From Plasmopara viticola (Eukaryota > Oomycota > Peronosporomycetes > Peronosporales > Peronosporaceae): a stretch of 64,000 nt of DNA. The DNA is taken from contig MBPM02000003.1 in NCBI GenBank assembly GCA_001695595.3, positions 1,116,001 through 1,180,000 on the forward strand, in the 5' to 3' direction. The position numbers were made by a program, and so were the translations under genes. The notes beneath the pieces are model-generated. The model made no database searches, had not been told where the DNA came from, and saw nothing but the letters and a program-made list of their open reading frames with translations. Shown one piece after another: positions 1 to 11,300 of this stretch; positions within the stretch are counted from its first letter, which is position 1, and the number at the start of each line of letters is the position of its first letter.

Positions 1-241
1 CACTCAAAACAACATTGTTCGTAAAAAGTGACGGTGGCTCAATTGCTTCTTCACGCGGTCGCTTGGTGCGTCGAAACAACCACGAAGACCGTCGATTCCT
101 ATGTCGACACTCCTCGTCTATCTCGCGTCGACAACGACGTTGTTCTGCATTTGCGCGCTCTAAAAGTCTTTTTCGGTCCACATGTATAACTCGCAAACGC
201 TCGTTCGCTTCCGTTGGAGCCGTAGTGCTAGCGAGAGGCAT
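1..241 (-). CDS. 5' end of an unrecognised gene, cut by the left edge
   Basis: On the minus strand an ATG at 241-239 opens a frame that stays free of stops to the edge of the window, giving 80 codons. The peptide begins MPLASTTAPTEANERLRV and continues very rich in Arg and Glu, with RRCRREIDEEC and LFRRTKRPREEA runs, consistent with a charged, possibly helical or nuclear protein. No family is recognised. It is head-to-head with the C2/TPR gene starting at 375, leaving about 130 bp for a shared promoter, the arrangement also seen at two other gene pairs here. A plus-strand open frame over 15-347 covers the same bases but has no ATG start and an unconvincing composition. Confidence is moderate because only the 5' end is visible. 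Confidence 0.5.
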   Translation of the reverse strand, partial: MPLASTTAPTEANERLRVIHVDRKRLLERANAEQRRCRREIDEECRHRNRRSSWLFRRTKRPREEAIEPPSLFTNNVVLS

Positions 242-374
242 AGTCACCACTTCGGGGTCATGCATCAGATTGAAAAATATTATCGGGTGTTTTACTGACT
301 CAGATGTAACCGGTTCTGTCAGACGGTGGACCGGGTCAAAAAAGTGATCAATTCTATCCATCAACGCTTTAGTG
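242..374. promoter_or_regulatory. Putative bidirectional promoter between divergent genes
   Basis: This 133 bp interval separates the ATG of the left-edge minus-strand gene from the ATG of the C2/TPR gene. It contains TGACTCA at 296-302, a bZIP/AP-1-type site by sequence alone. No TATA box is obvious. Assignment as a shared promoter is inferred from the divergent layout. Confidence 0.35.
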
Positions 375-2387
375 ATGGAAAACGCTATGAGCGATGTGCA
401 ATCGCTCAGTGACTCGCCGACGTCGTCGACGGATCTAGGAAATTCGCTCATGTGGGAGAAAGTGGCCTTGTCTCCACTGGAAATCCGCTCCGTGCAATTA
501 GAGCATGAGCTACAGCACGCGGAGGAGGAGGCTGCGGTAACCGCGATGCGGCAGAATAAGCACGGTGTGGATGTCGATGCTAAGACTGGCAAGGCTGCAG
601 GCTGCATATCAATAGAAGTGCTAGCGGCTAAAGACTTAGCTTTGGACAAGAATGCGGCGGTGCAGGCGATCAGTGGCAATGCACAGCCAGAATTGTACGT
701 GTCTGCTTTGGCGACCCCGCTGTCAGCTTTTGAAAAGACTACAAAAAAGCACTTGCGTACGAGGCTTGTACCAGCTGTAGTCAACAACACTGCGAGCTGG
801 GAGGAATCGTTAGTGTTTAAAGGTGCCAAGACCAAAAGGTTTGGCGTGAAGGCCTTGTTAAATTGCAAGGCTGAGGTCATTGCTGATGTGGTGCTCGGAG
901 AGCTGGAGCTGCGGAGCACCGACTACGCAGACCAGATGCCACATGAAAATTGGTTTGATTTGACGGCTCCGGCGTCGGCAGCAACGAGTGGTGTTGTTGG
1001 GAAGCTTTTGTTGCGCGTGACATTTGAGTACTCGATAAGTAAACGTCGTGAGCACCAAATTGCTCTACTTCGACAGAAAAAGCGCGAGAATGACGACGAT
1101 ATCGAGCAGTTTAAGAGTACAGCGCGATTGGTGAATGCACCTTTGCGGCATCCTGCAGCATTTGGCAACCACACAGCACGGGCTGCTCTTTACTTGCCCG
1201 GCAATACATTCCACATTGATGCACACCACCCGGCCGCTGTAAGTGTGGCACCTTTGGCGGACAAAACTCGCGTGGTCACTCCATTTGGACGGGGCGTTGT
1301 AGTGTCATTTCGACCAGAGACAAAGATGTATGTAGTACAGATGGATACGGACGCTGCGGTAAGGACTCGTACGATTGCCTACTTGCGCCAAAACGTCGTG
1401 GACGAAGAGCCTGATGAGCCGTACCTTAGAATGCATATGAAGGTGCTGACTCCGTATGGCTTGGGTGTTCTAAAGGAAATTCGCCCCCACGACGACGTCT
1501 TGATAGTCAAGACCGACTACGCATACCTGTACATGCAGCGTAAGGATGTAAAGCTGCCAGAAAAGGAAATTGAAGACATGTCGACGAAAGACCTGATTAA
1601 TGAGGCCGTGAAGTTTGCAGACGCGGGTAATGAAGAGTTTCGCGTTGGCAATTTGCAGGAAGCCGTGTACAGCTACTTGCGCTCTCTAGGCTTTCTCCAG
1701 CGTGTAGATCAAGATACTGCCACGCATAAGGAGAAAGCAACAATCATTCAGACCATGGTTCGCTGTCACCTCAACATCGGTGCGTGCAAATTAAAGCTCA
1801 ACATGTACGCGGATGCAGAAATTGCGTGCACAAACGCCTTGAGCATACTTACGGTTTTGGCCGAAAACCGCGAGGGTAATGTTGTAACGTGGATGGGACG
1901 TCTGGGCATGTCGGAGCAACTTCTTTACGAAGATTGGCCATCTAAGGCGCGTTTTCGCCGTGCGCAGGCGTGCGTTAAGCTGGATAAATATGTGGATGCT
2001 AAGCAGGATCTACTGTTAGCTGTAAGGCTAAATCCTAGAGATAAATCGTGTCGTACGCTACTGGACAAGGTAAGCAAGATAGTGGAAAAGCAAAAACGGG
2101 ACGAGATGAAGGCGTGGGGTGGCATCTTTGACTCGCTCGAGGCGTCCCCATCATCCATCCAACCCGCAAAAAGTAAGACGGTGCACACTTCCGCAAACGG
2201 ACACGGTGTGCAGGTTGGCGAGGAAAAGTCCATTTTCACGCGCAAGACGAAGAAGCAACAGCTCGAAACCGGTGCAGGCCAATCAAAACCATGGTACTTG
2301 ACTACACATGCACTAGCTACGGCCTCGGTCGTGACGGCAGGCATTGCAGCAATGGCTTTGCTGACGTTGAAGCCCAAAAGCTCGTAA
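375..2387 (+). CDS. C2-like / TPR protein with C-terminal membrane anchor
   Basis: Single-exon gene of 670 aa. The first in-frame ATG is at 375, with another at 387 (MSDVQ). Order of parts: a C2-like beta-sandwich region (about 70-220, with GCISIEVLAAKDLAL and the stretch around VGKLLLRVTFEY); two SH3/KOW-like repeats (about 300-395, each with a TPFGRGVV or TPYGLGVL core); a TPR region (about 405-590) with the order seen in three-TPR cochaperone folds (FADAGNEEFRVGNLQEAV, then NIGACKLKLNMYADAE, then RRAQACVKLDKYVDAK); a charged linker; and a C-terminal hydrophobic segment (TTHALATASVVTAGIAAMAL) ending in KPKSS. The end resembles a tail anchor of ER or mitochondrial outer-membrane type. Such TPR domains often bind Hsp90/Hsp70 tails. 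The exact function and the name are not recognised. Neighbours are independent genes. Confidence 0.85.
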   Translation: MENAMSDVQSLSDSPTSSTDLGNSLMWEKVALSPLEIRSVQLEHELQHAEEEAAVTAMRQNKHGVDVDAKTGKAAGCISIEVLAAKDLALDKNAAVQAISGNAQPELYVSALATPLSAFEKTTKKHLRTRLVPAVVNNTASWEESLVFKGAKTKRFGVKALLNCKAEVIADVVLGELELRSTDYADQMPHENWFDLTAPASAATSGVVGKLLLRVTFEYSISKRREHQIALLRQKKRENDDDIEQFKSTARLVNAPLRHPAAFGNHTARAALYLPGNTFHIDAHHPAAVSVAPLADKTRVVTPFGRGVVVSFRPETKMYVVQMDTDAAVRTRTIAYLRQNVVDEEPDEPYLRMHMKVLTPYGLGVLKEIRPHDDVLIVKTDYAYLYMQRKDVKLPEKEIEDMSTKDLINEAVKFADAGNEEFRVGNLQEAVYSYLRSLGFLQRVDQDTATHKEKATIIQTMVRCHLNIGACKLKLNMYADAEIACTNALSILTVLAENREGNVVTWMGRLGMSEQLLYEDWPSKARFRRAQACVKLDKYVDAKQDLLLAVRLNPRDKSCRTLLDKVSKIVEKQKRDEMKAWGGIFDSLEASPSSIQPAKSKTVHTSANGHGVQVGEEKSIFTRKTKKQQLETGAGQSKPWYLTTHALATASVVTAGIAAMALLTLKPKSS

Positions 2388-3480
2388 GCACCCAATGTCC
2401 TCTGTCGCCACTTTAACGTCGGAAACTTTGACCTGGAAGCGGCTTACAGAACAGATCGTCGTTTGAAGCAGTCAGCAGCTGCGGCTGGGACAGGGATCAC
2501 ATATTGTGAGCGTACCTTGGCGCCCACTCGCTTTAACACTGGATTTTTCATCTGGCTCAGTTGTTGTTGCCTGAGCGACACGGCTTCAGTGTTTAAAGCG
2601 AAAGGGAAACAATAGTTGCCGCAAACCAGTAAAGATTAATTGCTGCATTGAAAATAGACTACTTGTTTCAATAAAAAATAGATTGTTTCACGATCCGATC
2701 GATGTAGCCACAATTACCGGCAAGCCAGTATCTTCCGACGCTTCCGTGGGTCTGGCAGCAGCCTTCCATCGGCTGACCGCCGCGTTGTGATCCCGTCCTT
2801 TGCCTATCACCAAAGAGGCCCACAGCAACTTACTTTCTGTCAAAATGATTGTCCTTGTTCTTTCTATGAACACAGGCTGTCCCGCGTCGCTTCAACTTTG
2901 CCGTTAACATAACGCATGCATTCTTCCGACCCAGAGGAAACCCCAGCCGGTAACGACCGCGTCAGTCAAGTCACATCACGCCTCGACACATGCGTGCTCC
3001 GGATTTTTCTGTGAAAGGCAACCTCCAGAAATAGATAACTGCCTTCGGCGGTGAACCGCATGCATGACGACACGATCCGAAATTTCGGACCACCCGTGGT
3101 TTGCCGCTGGCTACAGACAGAAATAGCGTGCCATCTTAAGTCCACGGAGCCCATACTCACTTATTAGATTGCCGTTTCGTGTTGTCGTATTACACACTCG
3201 CCATTTCAGACGTGCCACTGCGCCCGTTAAAAAGTAGCGTTTTATTGCGCCCGATTGCAATTTGCTGGCAAAGAAAAAGGATAGATAGTTGCTTACCCCA
3301 CCCGCCTCGTTGAGGTTTCCGTCTTTTGCCCACTCGGCATCAACGGGTCCTCTCGCTTTTAAGTGAACGTGCAACCTGTCACAGAGCCCGTTTCGCAAAA
3401 TAACCCCTGGCTTTTACCCGCCCGCATGCGCATTAACTTCATTATCCAATTTGCCGCCTCCCACGCAAGTGGGCGACTGC
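2388..3480. other. Intergenic region without a supported gene
   Basis: About 1.1 kb between the C2/TPR gene and the Pumilio gene. It should hold the 3'UTR of the former and the promoter and 5'UTR of the latter. Short minus-strand open frames (2688-2873, 2966-3160, 3111-3398) lack recognisable domains or splice partners. I see no RNA gene or repeat here. Confidence 0.4.
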
Positions 3481-6272
3481 ATGCTTTGCAGGATTGTAGC
3501 TACATTTAACGACCAGCCATTCACTCCCTCTTTAATGGGTCACAGCAACTCAATGACCCCCGCCAAGAGCAATAGTGGTGGTGCCCTCTCCACTAAGTCA
3601 CCACAGCATGCCAGCAGTGCTGGATCTGGACTTGCAGCGCTGGAGAAGCATGTTCATCACGACAATCCCGTTGAACCAGTGCGCGTGAAGCTACAGGATC
3701 CCGTTGGATACTCATCGGATACGCTCTGGTCTTCTGATGGCCTCAAAACGCGCTCTTCACTTGTGTTCTCTGCCTCCCAGGCGCTGAGCGAGCGACCTGC
3801 AAGTTTTACACTGCGTGCTCCGAGATTGCAGTCTGAGGTGGACTCGCGCGCCGTGCACAGCGCTCAGACGACTCCACCAAGCGAGTCGGACGGAGGCGAA
3901 GAAGCGGTCGACAATCAAAAGGAAGACGAAGAACAAAATGTTTTATCTGAAAATGCTGATGAGCTGCCGGTGTCATGGGCGGTCGCATCCCGAAAACCAA
4001 TGAGCAAGGTGCGTGTTCTTTATTCGAATACAAGAAGTAGTGAACGACTCGATTATGCTTACAATCTGCTTGTCCAGGTGGATTTTACGACAGATAACCA
4101 AGAGATGGAATCAAGTGGACTTTCCCTCAATTTGGTTCGTTTGATTATACTTGTTATAAATGAACGTCTAAATCTAATTGGATTGCTAACCTGCTCGATG
4201 CTCTTTACCAGCTTCAAGATCGCGAGAATGCTGCTAGAAATGGGTCTCATTCAGTAGATATTTGGACGAACCCTCAAAGTGGTTTTGATGATAATGACCC
4301 TACATCGACCGGAAGCTCCAGCACTTCGCCTGTCAACCAAAAATTTTCATCCTTGAGCGCATCGACCGCCAGGTCTAATTCTGAAAGAATTTCTATTGGC
4401 GACGGTAATGTTGCCGACTGTAGAGTTCCTCCCGGAATGTCTTTGTTCGACCGAATTCAAGAGGATTTTCCCCGAACGCCTTCACCTGAGTTTGGTCACT
4501 TTGGAGATGAAAGTTTGCCTACTCGGAGGCCTTTATTTCGTGAAAAAGAGAATTACTCGCGATCAATGCATGGCATAAATAAAGGGATAGGGCACCTTAA
4601 AATTGGCAACTACCACTCTGCGCCGCTTTACGGATCCGCTTATGATTCTCATTACAATTTGAACGATATGTCTCGAATGGCGCAATATACGACCAGCTAC
4701 AGTCCTGGCAGTATAAATTGCCATCGTCACCCGTTTGGTAGAAGTTCTAGCGAACCTGTTTTTGGTGGGTCTTTCCCAGGAGTGATGCCTCAAGGCTATC
4801 CGTCACCCAACGAATCCAGCGCTAACGGTATTTATGGTTACCCAATGGCTGGTAAAGGGCGGTGGGCCGCAAGCGAGAATACGTACTCGTTCCCGTCTTC
4901 TCCTTTCGGCTTTACACCTTCGGATTATGCAAGTGTGCACCCTTCAGTCGTGCCAAGTTATCCCGTCAGTTATACGGATGAGTGTTGTGGTATGAAACCT
5001 GTCGACAAAATGTTAAAAGCTCGGTCGTCGTATTTTGTGGCTGACCAAACACTATTTGAGCGCCACAACTTTGGGGGCTACGATCCTCGTTCGCAGATGC
5101 CACATAGACCAAACGCTGGATCATTCCAACGAGACGAGCTCGAATTTTTTCACCCGATTGCCCATTCGTATTCGTCTAACACCCTTTTAGAGGAATTCAA
5201 CTCGGCACCGAAGTCGGAGAAATGGGGATTGTCTGTCATCAAAGGGCACCTTTTTATCTTCGCGAAAGACCAGACAGGCTCGCGGTTCATTCAGCAGAAA
5301 CTGGAAAAGGCTGACGAACGTGCGAAGGCCGATGCATTCAGCGAGATCTTTCCTAACTCGCTTCTATTGATGACGGATGTGTTTGGCAATTATGTGATTC
5401 AAAAGTTTCTTGAATATGGCTCTTTGGAGCAGCAGCAATTGTTGGTGGAGCTGATGACAAGCAACATGATAAGTTTGGCTCTGCAAGTGTATGGGTGTCG
5501 TGTGATACAGCGTGCGTTAGAGGTGACACACGTTGAAGAGCAATTGGCGTTGATTCGACAGCTAAAGGGGCACGTCATGAAATGTGCCGTTGATCAGAAC
5601 GGAAACCACGTGCTGCAGAAGTGTATTGAAGCGGCGTCTTGGAAGAGAGCGGCTATCTGCAACGGATTGGTGCCGCATCGCTTTGTAAAAGGGGAGGATA
5701 TTCAGTTTATTATCGACAGTTTCGTCGGCCAAGCTGCATGTCTCTCGACGCATTCGTATGGCTGCCGCGTGATTCAGCGCGTTTTAGAACATTGCGCACC
5801 GGTTCAGATTCGCCCGCTTCTTGATGAGATTATATATAAGTGCCGCGACCTTGTGAAAGATCAATTTGGGAATTACGTTGTGCAGCACGTTATTAGTCAT
5901 GGTGAGCAGAATCAGCGTGACATTGTCATGCAAGCGATACTTCCTGAGATTGCTCGCTGGAGTCAACACAAGTACGCTAGCAACGTTGTGGAGTCTTGTT
6001 TGGATCACGCAACGAAGGAGGAGATCAGTCAGATTGTCGATTTCATTCTGCAGTATGACGAAAGTGGCGCGTCCTGTGCGCTGCTTCCGATGATGAAACA
6101 CATGTATGGCAACTACGTAGTGCAAAAATTGCTTGAGCGTGTGGATGACCACGACCGCCATCGCATTGTATGTATTATTCGACACAACGAGGATTACCTA
6201 AAGCGCTTCACGTTCGGAAAGCACGTTTTAAGCCGGTTGGAACGCGAGGAACAGGTGAACAATTTTTACTAA
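3481..6272 (+). CDS. Pumilio/PUF-family RNA-binding protein
   Basis: Three exons: 3481-4008, 4078-4134 and 4212-6272. The introns are 69 and 77 bp, GT-AG and phase 0. The first intron keeps frame when read through, so a longer uninterrupted frame is misleading. A second candidate start is the ATG at 3535 (MGHSNSMTPAK). The long N-terminal half is Ser/Pro/Tyr-rich and low-complexity. The C-terminal third is a full PUF domain with eight repeats whose RNA-reading residues are visible in order: SRFIQ, NYVIQ, CRVIQ, NHVLQ, CRVIQ, NYVVQ, SNVVE, NYVVQ. This is the same order as animal PUM proteins. The family binds UGUANAUA-type sites in mRNA 3'UTRs and represses or localises the message in the cytoplasm. 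In oomycetes a Pumilio-like gene is linked to asexual sporulation. Exon 2 (19 codons) is small but well bounded. Confidence 0.92.
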
Positions 6273-6530
6273 GTATTGCGGATTGCCATCCTGCTACTAA
6301 ATGCGAGCGGTGCACTATGCAGATGGGGCACTGGTACAGAAAGCTCTCATTTTGCCCGTGTATTTCTAGCTCGCCTACACTACTTATATAAATATTTTGC
6401 GGCGCCAAGGGCGCCGGCTGAGTTAAATTTGAAGCGATAGCACCAATATCGAAAGCAATAGTTTGAGCGTACGATACACGTTAAAATTAATAAGAAGTTC
6501 AATCGATTGTTCTAATCTAATATTTGGACG

Positions 6531-8313
6531 TCATGTATCTCCTTTGTTGTTGTTGTACTGATCTAGAACGCGCGCCACCTGAGCAGCAGCACGCGTGCCT
6601 GTATCGACGGCTGCGTGTACTGACATGCCTGGCTGCTCGAAAGCTGTCGCTTCACCAGCAAAGAAAAGGCGATCTTCCACTGGTGCGGCAAGATCATAGG
6701 AAGCCGAGTCGGGCTGACCTACGCGAGGGTATGCGTAGCCTCCTCCGATCCAAGGCTCGTCACCCCAATCTTTATACATGCCCTTGACAAAGTACTTGTG
6801 CGCAGGAAACGGCTCATCCACGGTGCCATAGATCATATCAAGCTGATCAAGAAAGCCCTGAATGATTTTGTCATGATCCATACCAACAAAGCTATCTGCA
6901 TACAGCGCGCCAGCAAAACCTGTAATCAGGTATTGTGAGTTGCTAATATCTGACTTGTAAGCGGCACAGAGCTTGTCTCCATTGGGCGTTAAGTGGCCAA
7001 TGCCTTGCGTGCTATTGAACCAATATTCGGGCAAAAAGCAGTCGGAGCAAACGACACCGTGCGCGTTCCCAGGCCAAAAGCGACCCGACATGTGCAATAG
7101 TACCTTCCCGGCACGACGCATATCAAAAGACGCCACTGCGTCAACTTTATGCTGAGGAAGTGCTGGAGTGTAGGCAATTTTCGAGAACACAGCAGTCGGA
7201 ACTGTCACAACTAGCGCCCTGCACGATAGCTGCTTGCCGGAAGTACTAGTCACAAGAATTCGATCGCTTCGGGAGTAGTCCACGCTAGATACTGGCCAGT
7301 TCAGTCGAATAGCCACGCCTTCAGCAAAATGCTCGATAAATCGCATGAAGCTTGGTACAACACGGTAGTCGCCTTCATCCTCCAGCTCAACCCACTGTTT
7401 TTCATAGCGGCATGTAGTGCGCATTGAAATGTTTTCCAATGGTCCACCGGCTGTATTGGCGTATCCTGCCTCACAGAGTTTCATCATGGAAGTAGACAAG
7501 GCCACTTCATTAAAATAATCCCGCATAGACTTTTCGTGTGGGATCTGGTCAATATTGTCAAGGTCGCTCATCTGAGCAACAGACTGATTCAATTTAACAA
7601 ATTCCACATCATCATCATTGTACATTAGCATGCGTTTTTGGTCGCCAAGAAAATAGTAGCCGATGCCTCCATCCGGTGCCGGCTCGGTTGGACCCCCATC
7701 GCCCTACATACAAATTGAGCCATGAGATTTATTGCTATATTACTTTTGACTACAATGTATGAATCCAGACTGACTTTCCCAGAGTGGGTGGGAGCAAATT
7801 CAACAGCACAAGAACTGCACCATCGGACGCACACATAAGACAAACGTAAACCTTTTTAAAAGTCTACGCCACTCGACCTGGAAATGCTAATTAAGGATAC
7901 ATGATCTGACGTTCTCTTTTGCATTCGTATGAAGGCCAAAAGACTATTCGTTGCTCGTGCGAGCGAGTCAGTGGCTGATTAATCGATGCGAATCCAGGCA
8001 AAAAAAACCACGTGCAGAAACTATCGCTTACCTGTGCCCAAGTGAAGATCTCGCGCAAACCGATATTAATTTCCTTAGCCAAGCGTGTGAGTGTGGTGTT
8101 GGCGCCGTGCAAGATTTCAGCCCCCAACTCTGTGTGAAGTCCTGGTATAAAGCTTGTATTGCTCCTTACACGTCCTCCAATGCAATTTGCCGCCTCTATG
8201 ACTAGCACGTTCTTTACACCCTTTGTGTGTACCAGTTGACTGGCGCACCGTAGACCGGCGGCGCCGGCGCCGATGATAATGACATCGTAAAACTTAGTCT
8301 GTTGCTCTAACAT
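6531..8313 (-). CDS. FAD-dependent amine oxidase (polyamine oxidase-like)
   Basis: Two exons on the minus strand: 8313-8032 (94 codons) and 7703-6531. The intron is 328 bp, phase 0, GTAAGC...TAG, giving about 484 aa. The N-terminus has the dinucleotide-binding motif VIIIGAGAAGL, then VIEAANCIGGRVR and the substrate-side TELGAEILHG. The exon junction reads FTWAQ/GDGGP, a conserved stretch of flavin amine oxidases. The C-terminus has LFFAGEATAFEQPGMSVHAA, the second FAD-contact motif. The family oxidises polyamines or other amines with release of H2O2. No SWIRM or Tower domain is present, so a histone demethylase is unlikely. There is no clear signal peptide, and the C-terminus NNNKGDT is not a peroxisomal SKL type. 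The gene is tail-to-tail with Pumilio. The intron is longer than its neighbours', and an extra small exon in it cannot be excluded. Confidence 0.88.
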
Positions 8314-11300
8314 TGAGCGCTAGCAAAACGCTTCAACCGAAGACGCTTGTGCAAAGAGTGTTTGCAACAAGTGAGAAAGCCAACCCATCATAGACCATTG
8401 GTGGTAATCGAAGAGTACGAAGGTTTCATTGTCTTCAAATGCGCGAATTGAATGGACAGGGACTGCCTTAATAAAAGAATACAATAACTACGTGGTACCA
8501 TATGAGACAAAATAAAGATTAAGCTTTCGCAGTACACATGGATTTCATATGGCTTTTTGAATGGGATATTGCACTCAGGAGGCGCGCGGGAAACTTGTGA
8601 ACTTTCCGATGAACAACCGTTCACTGACTATCCTTAGCCCCCTAAGGAACTCACAAGTGCGATTCAAAGACTAGATTATACAATACTACTTTTACATTAC
8701 GTTAATGTAATCAATATAGATATGTATTAGATTTAATGCGGTACGCAAGTCGGTGAAGATACCGGTAAACTGCCTGACGTCCGCCACTTCTAGTTTGCTC
8801 ATATCGTGACCAAACAGGCAGCAAAAGGGCTTTGAGGCTTTTCGCGAAAATGAGTTACCACCAAAGAAAATGAACTTAGGGACACGGCACCGAAATCGGC
8901 CTCTGCACCTAACAGTGCAAGTAATGGGTTGCTACATAACGTCAAAAATCGTGGAAAATGCTGATTTCCTATCGGAAAGAGCCTTAAAAGAATGGTGACG
9001 ACAGGCATCTGATGCAGTATGTTCCTGTTATATATTTTGACGGACTTCTAATGTGATTGGCTGTGCCGTGAAATTTGCTGGTTATACTCGGTGTGGCTTT
9101 AAACCAAAGTCTCCGCCAACGCCATGCACTTATATTATTGGGCTGATATAAGCTCTAGCTCAATGCATGGCTTTACGGCAGATTATATCATTAGATTAGA
9201 CTACTCAAGCACTGATGTTGTAAGCGTGTAGACTTTAATATTGCGTTCTGTGTCGAAATGTTAACCCTAAGGGAAAAGCGCATCCTAAGTTTATTGTCGT
9301 ACAATTCATTTAAGTCGTTTTTCCCACACCCCTTTCAACACGTATGTCATTATTTGCCGCTATTGCGACTCATTTGGTCCTTGTGATTACCTTTGGGTGG
9401 ATGCAGTCGCATCTTGAGCGAACAAAATTTGCCAGCCAAATCTTTGCGAAGCCGAATGAGGAATCTCCAATGACTAAAATAAGGTTCCAAAGGTGGTGAT
9501 TGTAAAGGCATTCTGATGTAGACGAATATAACTCAAATCAGTCTTATAACTGAGATGTGGCGGCTAAAGACCGACCGTCTATATTGTGACCGGAAAGACT
9601 AGATTGGTCACGTGCTAAATGCAAACTACACAAGGGCCACTGTCATGAGAGTAGCGTGAGCTCATTGATGTCTTTTTTGCCAAAAAAGGCAAGGACTGGC
9701 ATAATGAAAGAGTCAAAATCTTTTTCTCTCTCTGACTGTTAAAGCCGAGTAGAAAGTAATGAATGGTTTAAGCTTATATGAACTTAACAGCTCAACAGTA
9801 CCTACATTCCAAGAATGACGATGATCTGAACAAAACGTCCGGACATACGTTAGACAATGGAGACCATTCGGATGGATATGCCAATTCTGATTGATTGAAT
9901 ATTGCAAGTGGTATGATGTCTCGCGCCAACGCAAATAGTTTGACGAAACCACGGCGACTTCTATCGTCTAATCGCACAATTCTTTCAGCCATCGCAAGCT
10001 TCCCTAAACACTTTAGCCGTATTTGCTCACATTTGTGTTCAAGGAGATGAAGTGACTTTGATGGGTACCTAAGACAGCTTTTTAAGGTCATGAGGGAATG
10101 TAATTTCTGCTCCAGTATCGACCTATTAGTACTTGTAGCATATAGAATTTTAGACCTCGGCTGATTTGTAAGTAGCCAAGGAGTTCGAGCAATAGTGTAT
10201 GCCATTGACTTGACTACTGCAATGTATATATGTATGCATATGTGTGCAGCGTTGGTTATATGAGACTCGCAAAGCCTCTGTGCAATTTAGAAAAACTTGG
10301 CATCAGAATGCTTACGATAGCATTCTATAAGCCTTAAGCACACTGCTCTGGCTTTATTGGTCGAGCCAAAGATGTTTGAATTAATTCTAAGGTGGTCGAG
10401 AGCGAGTCATTCCAATTGAGGTCAGAAAGCTTAGGAAAATTAGACGGGACCGACCCGTTAATGATAGGATGAAATACGCATTGCAACTTAAATGAGCGTC
10501 TTTTGAGTTTGAACGCTTTGTAGATAGTTCAGGTCAGGATAGCGACATATATGTATCGCTGCTTTTAACGGCAAGATGGCTAACTCTACGCAGAGCATTA
10601 TGTTTAAACAAAATACAAGCCTGGCAAATACATTACGCTTTCCAGTGCGCTCCTTCACGGTAGATTTCATATAATCAAGGCTGTATAATTTATAGCCAAG
10701 GGTACAAACGGACGTCAATCTAGAGCCGCCAGTTTAATTTCCTGTAGATGCCAACGTCGGTCAGCTGGCCTCTCGACAGCGATCACAGACGCATCGCCAT
10801 GAGTGGGCAGTTAATTAACTCAAAGGTGATTTCGGTAGATCAAGTCACTGGTTTAGTGACGAAGATCTGAAGCTTAAATTACCTTAAATGCACACGCTCT
10901 TTTACTTAGAGGTCAATTGTACCGAAATCCTTTTAAGGAGCTTTACATCAATTGCCCAAAATGTACAAGTAGGTGTTTAAATATGTAAGGACGGAGGAGA
11001 CTTTTCAAAAGGTAATATATAGGACTCACGTATTGGCTTTTTTTGCAAAATTTACGAGCCGGCGAGCTTTTGGAAGGCGATAAGCCTTGACATTTTTCTT
11101 GTCTTGTCTTAATTGTTAGCAACACAGACGATATGGTATTCGTATGCCGCTTAATATGGATGGCGTTCTGAAAACCTGTCAATCACCGGGGTTTGACTCC
11201 TGTATATGAACACTATGACCTTTTAGACATGATGGTAGAAACGACCCGCGGCATATCTCTGTGTTTTATCTGCTCCGAATTTTGACGATTCGCTTGAGAA

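Noticed and set aside
15..347. Plus-strand 110-codon open frame at the left edge
   Set aside because: It has no ATG start, is Ser/Arg-rich by antisense effect, and lies opposite a better minus-strand frame with an ATG at 241.
3111..3398. 95-codon minus-strand frame upstream of Pumilio
   Set aside because: No ATG context, no domain, no splice partner.
7625..7843. Minus-strand 72-codon frame between the amine oxidase exons
   Set aside because: It lies mostly in the intron and out of frame with both conserved exons.
11185..11205. tRNA T-loop-like ggtttgactcc
   Set aside because: No matching acceptor, D or anticodon arms can be folded around it.
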